Below are positions 7,025-8,723 of a stretch of 8,723 nt of DNA, piece after piece. The notes under the pieces are model-generated. The model did no database searches and was not told where the DNA came from. It saw only the letters and a program-made list of their open reading frames with translations. Position 1 is the stretch's first letter. Each line of letters opens with the position of its first letter. Source of the stretch: Dysgonamonadaceae bacterium (GTDB taxonomy: Bacteria; Bacteroidota; Bacteroidia; Bacteroidales; Azobacteroidaceae); contig JAITTA010000308.1 of assembly GCA_031287395.1 (NCBI GenBank), positions 1 to 8,723 of the forward strand, written 5' to 3'. The translations under genes and the position numbers were made by a program.

Positions 7025-7046
7025 TCTATCAAGTACCCATACCCCC
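6988..7046 (+). promoter_or_regulatory. large stem-loop in the susC leader
   Basis: Three stem segments stack with small right-side bulges. GGGGGTA (6988-6994) pairs with 7040-7046, GGTACTTG (6995-7002) with 7030-7037, and TAGATT (7003-7008) with 7023-7028. That gives 21 base pairs, interrupted only by bulges of 2 nt and 1 nt, around a 14-nt loop (7009-7022). The G/C-rich base stands out in an A/T-rich spacer. No U-run follows directly, so it is not a typical terminator; TTCTTTTTC starts 14 nt later. It lies 141 nt before the susC start. It resembles a structured leader element or attenuator of unknown class. Confidence 0.7.
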
Positions 7047-7068
7047 CGGAATTTAAGTAATTCTTTTT

Positions 7069-7078
7069 CTGAGAGAGG
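7069..7078 (+). promoter_or_regulatory. segment complementary to the leader hairpin loop
   Basis: CTGAGAGAGG (7069-7078) is complementary to the loop bases 7009-7018 over 10 positions, with one G-U wobble. It begins 22 nt after the stem ends. It could form a pseudoknot with the loop or replace the top of the stem. A T6 run (7087-7092) follows 8 nt later, so the alternative pairing could in principle act as a terminator-like state. Confidence 0.5.
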
Positions 7079-7187
7079 ACGTGCCCTTTTTTCGACGGGG
7101 AGCGTAAACTTTGTAAACAAATTAACTAACCCACGACTTCAACGCGGAAGATTTTTCCGGAATGAGATCGTGTAATTTTTATATTTT

Positions 7188-8723
7188 ATGACTAATATGG
7201 AACAAATCTACAGAAAAGTGTTTCGAATATTAGGTATTTCAGCGTTTTTTTGTTTTCTGTCTGTATTCCATCTTTATGCGCAGGAAAATACCTCACAGCA
7301 GAAACAAACAAGTAAAACCTATACCATTAAAGGTGTTGTACTCGATGATAACAACGAGTCGATTATCGGCGCCACTGTTGCAGTGCCGGGTACAAGTGTT
7401 GGGGTCGCTACCGATCATGAGGGAAATTTCACCTTGACGGTTCCTGCCAATACACAAACGATAGAGATTTCATACCTCGGATATGAGAAAAAAACGATCC
7501 CTTTCAACCCGAACAACCTGAATGTTTTTCGTGTAATAAACATGAAAGAAAGTAGCATTTCTCTTGAAGGTGTAACCGTGGTCGCTTTTGCAAAACAGAA
7601 GAAAGAGTCCGTTTTGGGTTCCGTAACGACCATCAAACCTTCGGAATTGAAAACAACCAGCAGTAACCTGACAACCGGTTTTGCCGGGAAACTGGCCGGT
7701 GTAATTGCTTATCAACGAAGCGGTGAGCCGGGGCAGGACAATGCGGAATTTTTCATTCGCGGCGTCACGACATTCGGTACCGGTAAAGCCGATCCTTTGA
7801 TCCTGATTGATAATATTGAATTGACGTCGACAGACCTGTCGCGTTTGAACCCCGACGATATCGCCAGTTTTTCGGTACTGAAAGATGCTACCGCTACCGC
7901 GCTGTATGGGGCGCGAGGCGCTAACGGCGTGATTCTGGTTACTACGAAAGAAGGGAAAGAAGGCGATATGAAATTATCGTTCCGGTTGGAAAATTCATTT
8001 TCTTCGCCGACCAAAGATATTGATGTGGCGGACCCTATTACATTTATGAAGCTTCATAACGAGGCTGTAAGAACCCGGAATCCGCTGTCTCCCTTGCCGT
8101 ACATGGATAGCCAGATAGCGGCCCGCGAACAGGGATTGAACCCGTACGTTTATCCTGCGGTCGACTGGAAATCCATGCTCTTCAAAGACTATACATCCAA
8201 TCAGAGAGGAAATATGAGTGTCAGCGGGGGCGGACGCATCGCCCGGTACTATATTGCACTGTCGTACGCCAAAGACAATGGTATTCTGAAAGTCGATCCG
8301 GTTAACAACTTTAATAACAATATTCAGCTGAATAAATATTCGGTGCGTTCGAATGTAAACATCGACCTGACCAAGACAACCGAACTGGCGGTACGTGTCA
8401 GCGGTACATTCGACAGCTATCAGGGACCGTTGGCGGGAGGTTCGGATATGTATACCAAAGCCGTCAGGGCGAATCCGGTACTGTTTCCTGCATATTTCCG
8501 TCCCGATGAAGGCCACCAATACGCAAATCATGTGTTGTTCGGTAACTATGGAATAGGAGGGGAATACATGAACCCGTACGCCGAAATGTTACGAGGATAC
8601 AAGGAATCCGAAGAAACGGTGGTCATTTCCCAGTTGGAACTGAAACAAAATCTGGATTTTATTACCCAAGGGCTGAAATCCCGTCTGTTGCTGAATACCT
8701 CCCGGAATTCTTCTTATGATTTG
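7188..8723 (+). CDS. SusC/RagA-family TonB-linked outer-membrane receptor (5' part)
   Basis: The frame is open from the ATG at 7188 to the right edge (512 codons, about half of a typical SusC-like protein of roughly 1000 residues). A signal peptide (hydrophobic core about 15-28, likely cleavage after LYA31) precedes a carboxypeptidase-regulatory-like beta-sandwich domain (about 46-125) with the family pattern VVLDDNNESIIGATV. The TonB plug domain (about 128-254) contains FIRGVTTFG and ends in the hallmark LYGARGANGVILVTTK. The beta-barrel begins after about 260. There is no STN domain before the regulatory-like domain, so it is not an anti-sigma-signalling FecA type. It should act in the outer membrane with a SusD lipoprotein encoded next, importing an unidentified glycan or peptide using TonB. 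Met4 is an alternative start. G+C appears higher than in the upstream genes. Confidence 0.93.
   Translation, partial: MTNMEQIYRKVFRILGISAFFCFLSVFHLYAQENTSQQKQTSKTYTIKGVVLDDNNESIIGATVAVPGTSVGVATDHEGNFTLTVPANTQTIEISYLGYEKKTIPFNPNNLNVFRVINMKESSISLEGVTVVAFAKQKKESVLGSVTTIKPSELKTTSSNLTTGFAGKLAGVIAYQRSGEPGQDNAEFFIRGVTTFGTGKADPLILIDNIELTSTDLSRLNPDDIASFSVLKDATATALYGARGANGVILVTTKEGKEGDMKLSFRLENSFSSPTKDIDVADPITFMKLHNEAVRTRNPLSPLPYMDSQIAAREQGLNPYVYPAVDWKSMLFKDYTSNQRGNMSVSGGGRIARYYIALSYAKDNGILKVDPVNNFNNNIQLNKYSVRSNVNIDLTKTTELAVRVSGTFDSYQGPLAGGSDMYTKAVRANPVLFPAYFRPDEGHQYANHVLFGNYGIGGEYMNPYAEMLRGYKESEETVVISQLELKQNLDFITQGLKSRLLLNTSRNSSYDL

Noticed and set aside
6988..7046. The large hairpin as inverted repeats of an invertible promoter or insertion element
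   Set aside because: The arms are separated by only 14 nt, which leaves no invertible segment, and no recombinase or transposase gene is nearby.
7106..7113. AAACTTTG as the proximal susC promoter
   Set aside because: It has one mismatch in the -7 box and no -33 element at 19-21 bp. An unusual sigma factor could still use it, so it is not excluded.
7415..8531. Several minus-strand frames opposite susC, the longest 178 codons
   Set aside because: They mirror a strongly supported SusC reading frame with clear domains. Their translations show no recognisable motifs.

Overview
The window looks like chromosomal DNA from a member of the Bacteroidota, most likely of the order Bacteroidales. The evidence is an N-terminally intact SusC/RagA-type TonB-dependent receptor, near-absence of Shine-Dalgarno sequences, and several promoters of the Bacteroidota type (TTTG, about 19 bp, TAnnTTTG) that sit at sensible distances from gene starts. 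I cannot name the genus.

Layout. Positions 1-118 (minus) hold an open frame that may be a gene fragment running off the left edge. A tRNA-Ser(UGA) gene (204-288, minus) follows, with its own promoter and a hairpin terminator. Next on the plus strand are an exported thioredoxin-like protein (462-887), a 248-bp gap without a recognisable gene, a KamA-family radical SAM protein (1136-2476) and an aspartate:alanine-exchanger-family membrane transporter (2539-4215). The transporter has its own strong promoter in the 62-bp gap. Convergent to it, on the minus strand, are a GT-B glycosyltransferase (4300-5424) and a threonine aldolase (5537-6559), each with its own promoter. A 628-bp divergent intergenic region then leads to the 5' half of a SusC-like receptor (7188 to the right edge).

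How they work together. Most of these are single-gene units. The one plausible functional pair is the aminomutase-like radical SAM enzyme with the amino-acid exchanger, which would suit making or consuming a beta-amino acid and moving it across the inner membrane. This is inference only. The SusC gene should be followed outside the window by a SusD partner, and together they would import an unidentified glycan or peptide.

The most unusual part is the region upstream of susC. The other recognised promoters give leaders of roughly 20-30 nt. The only full promoter match before susC would give about 490 nt. Within that stretch is a 21-bp long-stem hairpin (6988-7046) whose 14-nt loop is complementary over 10 positions to a segment just downstream (7069-7078). 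This suggests a pseudoknot or a switchable leader RNA. Ten-bp-period A/T repeats and an 18-bp palindrome also lie in this region.
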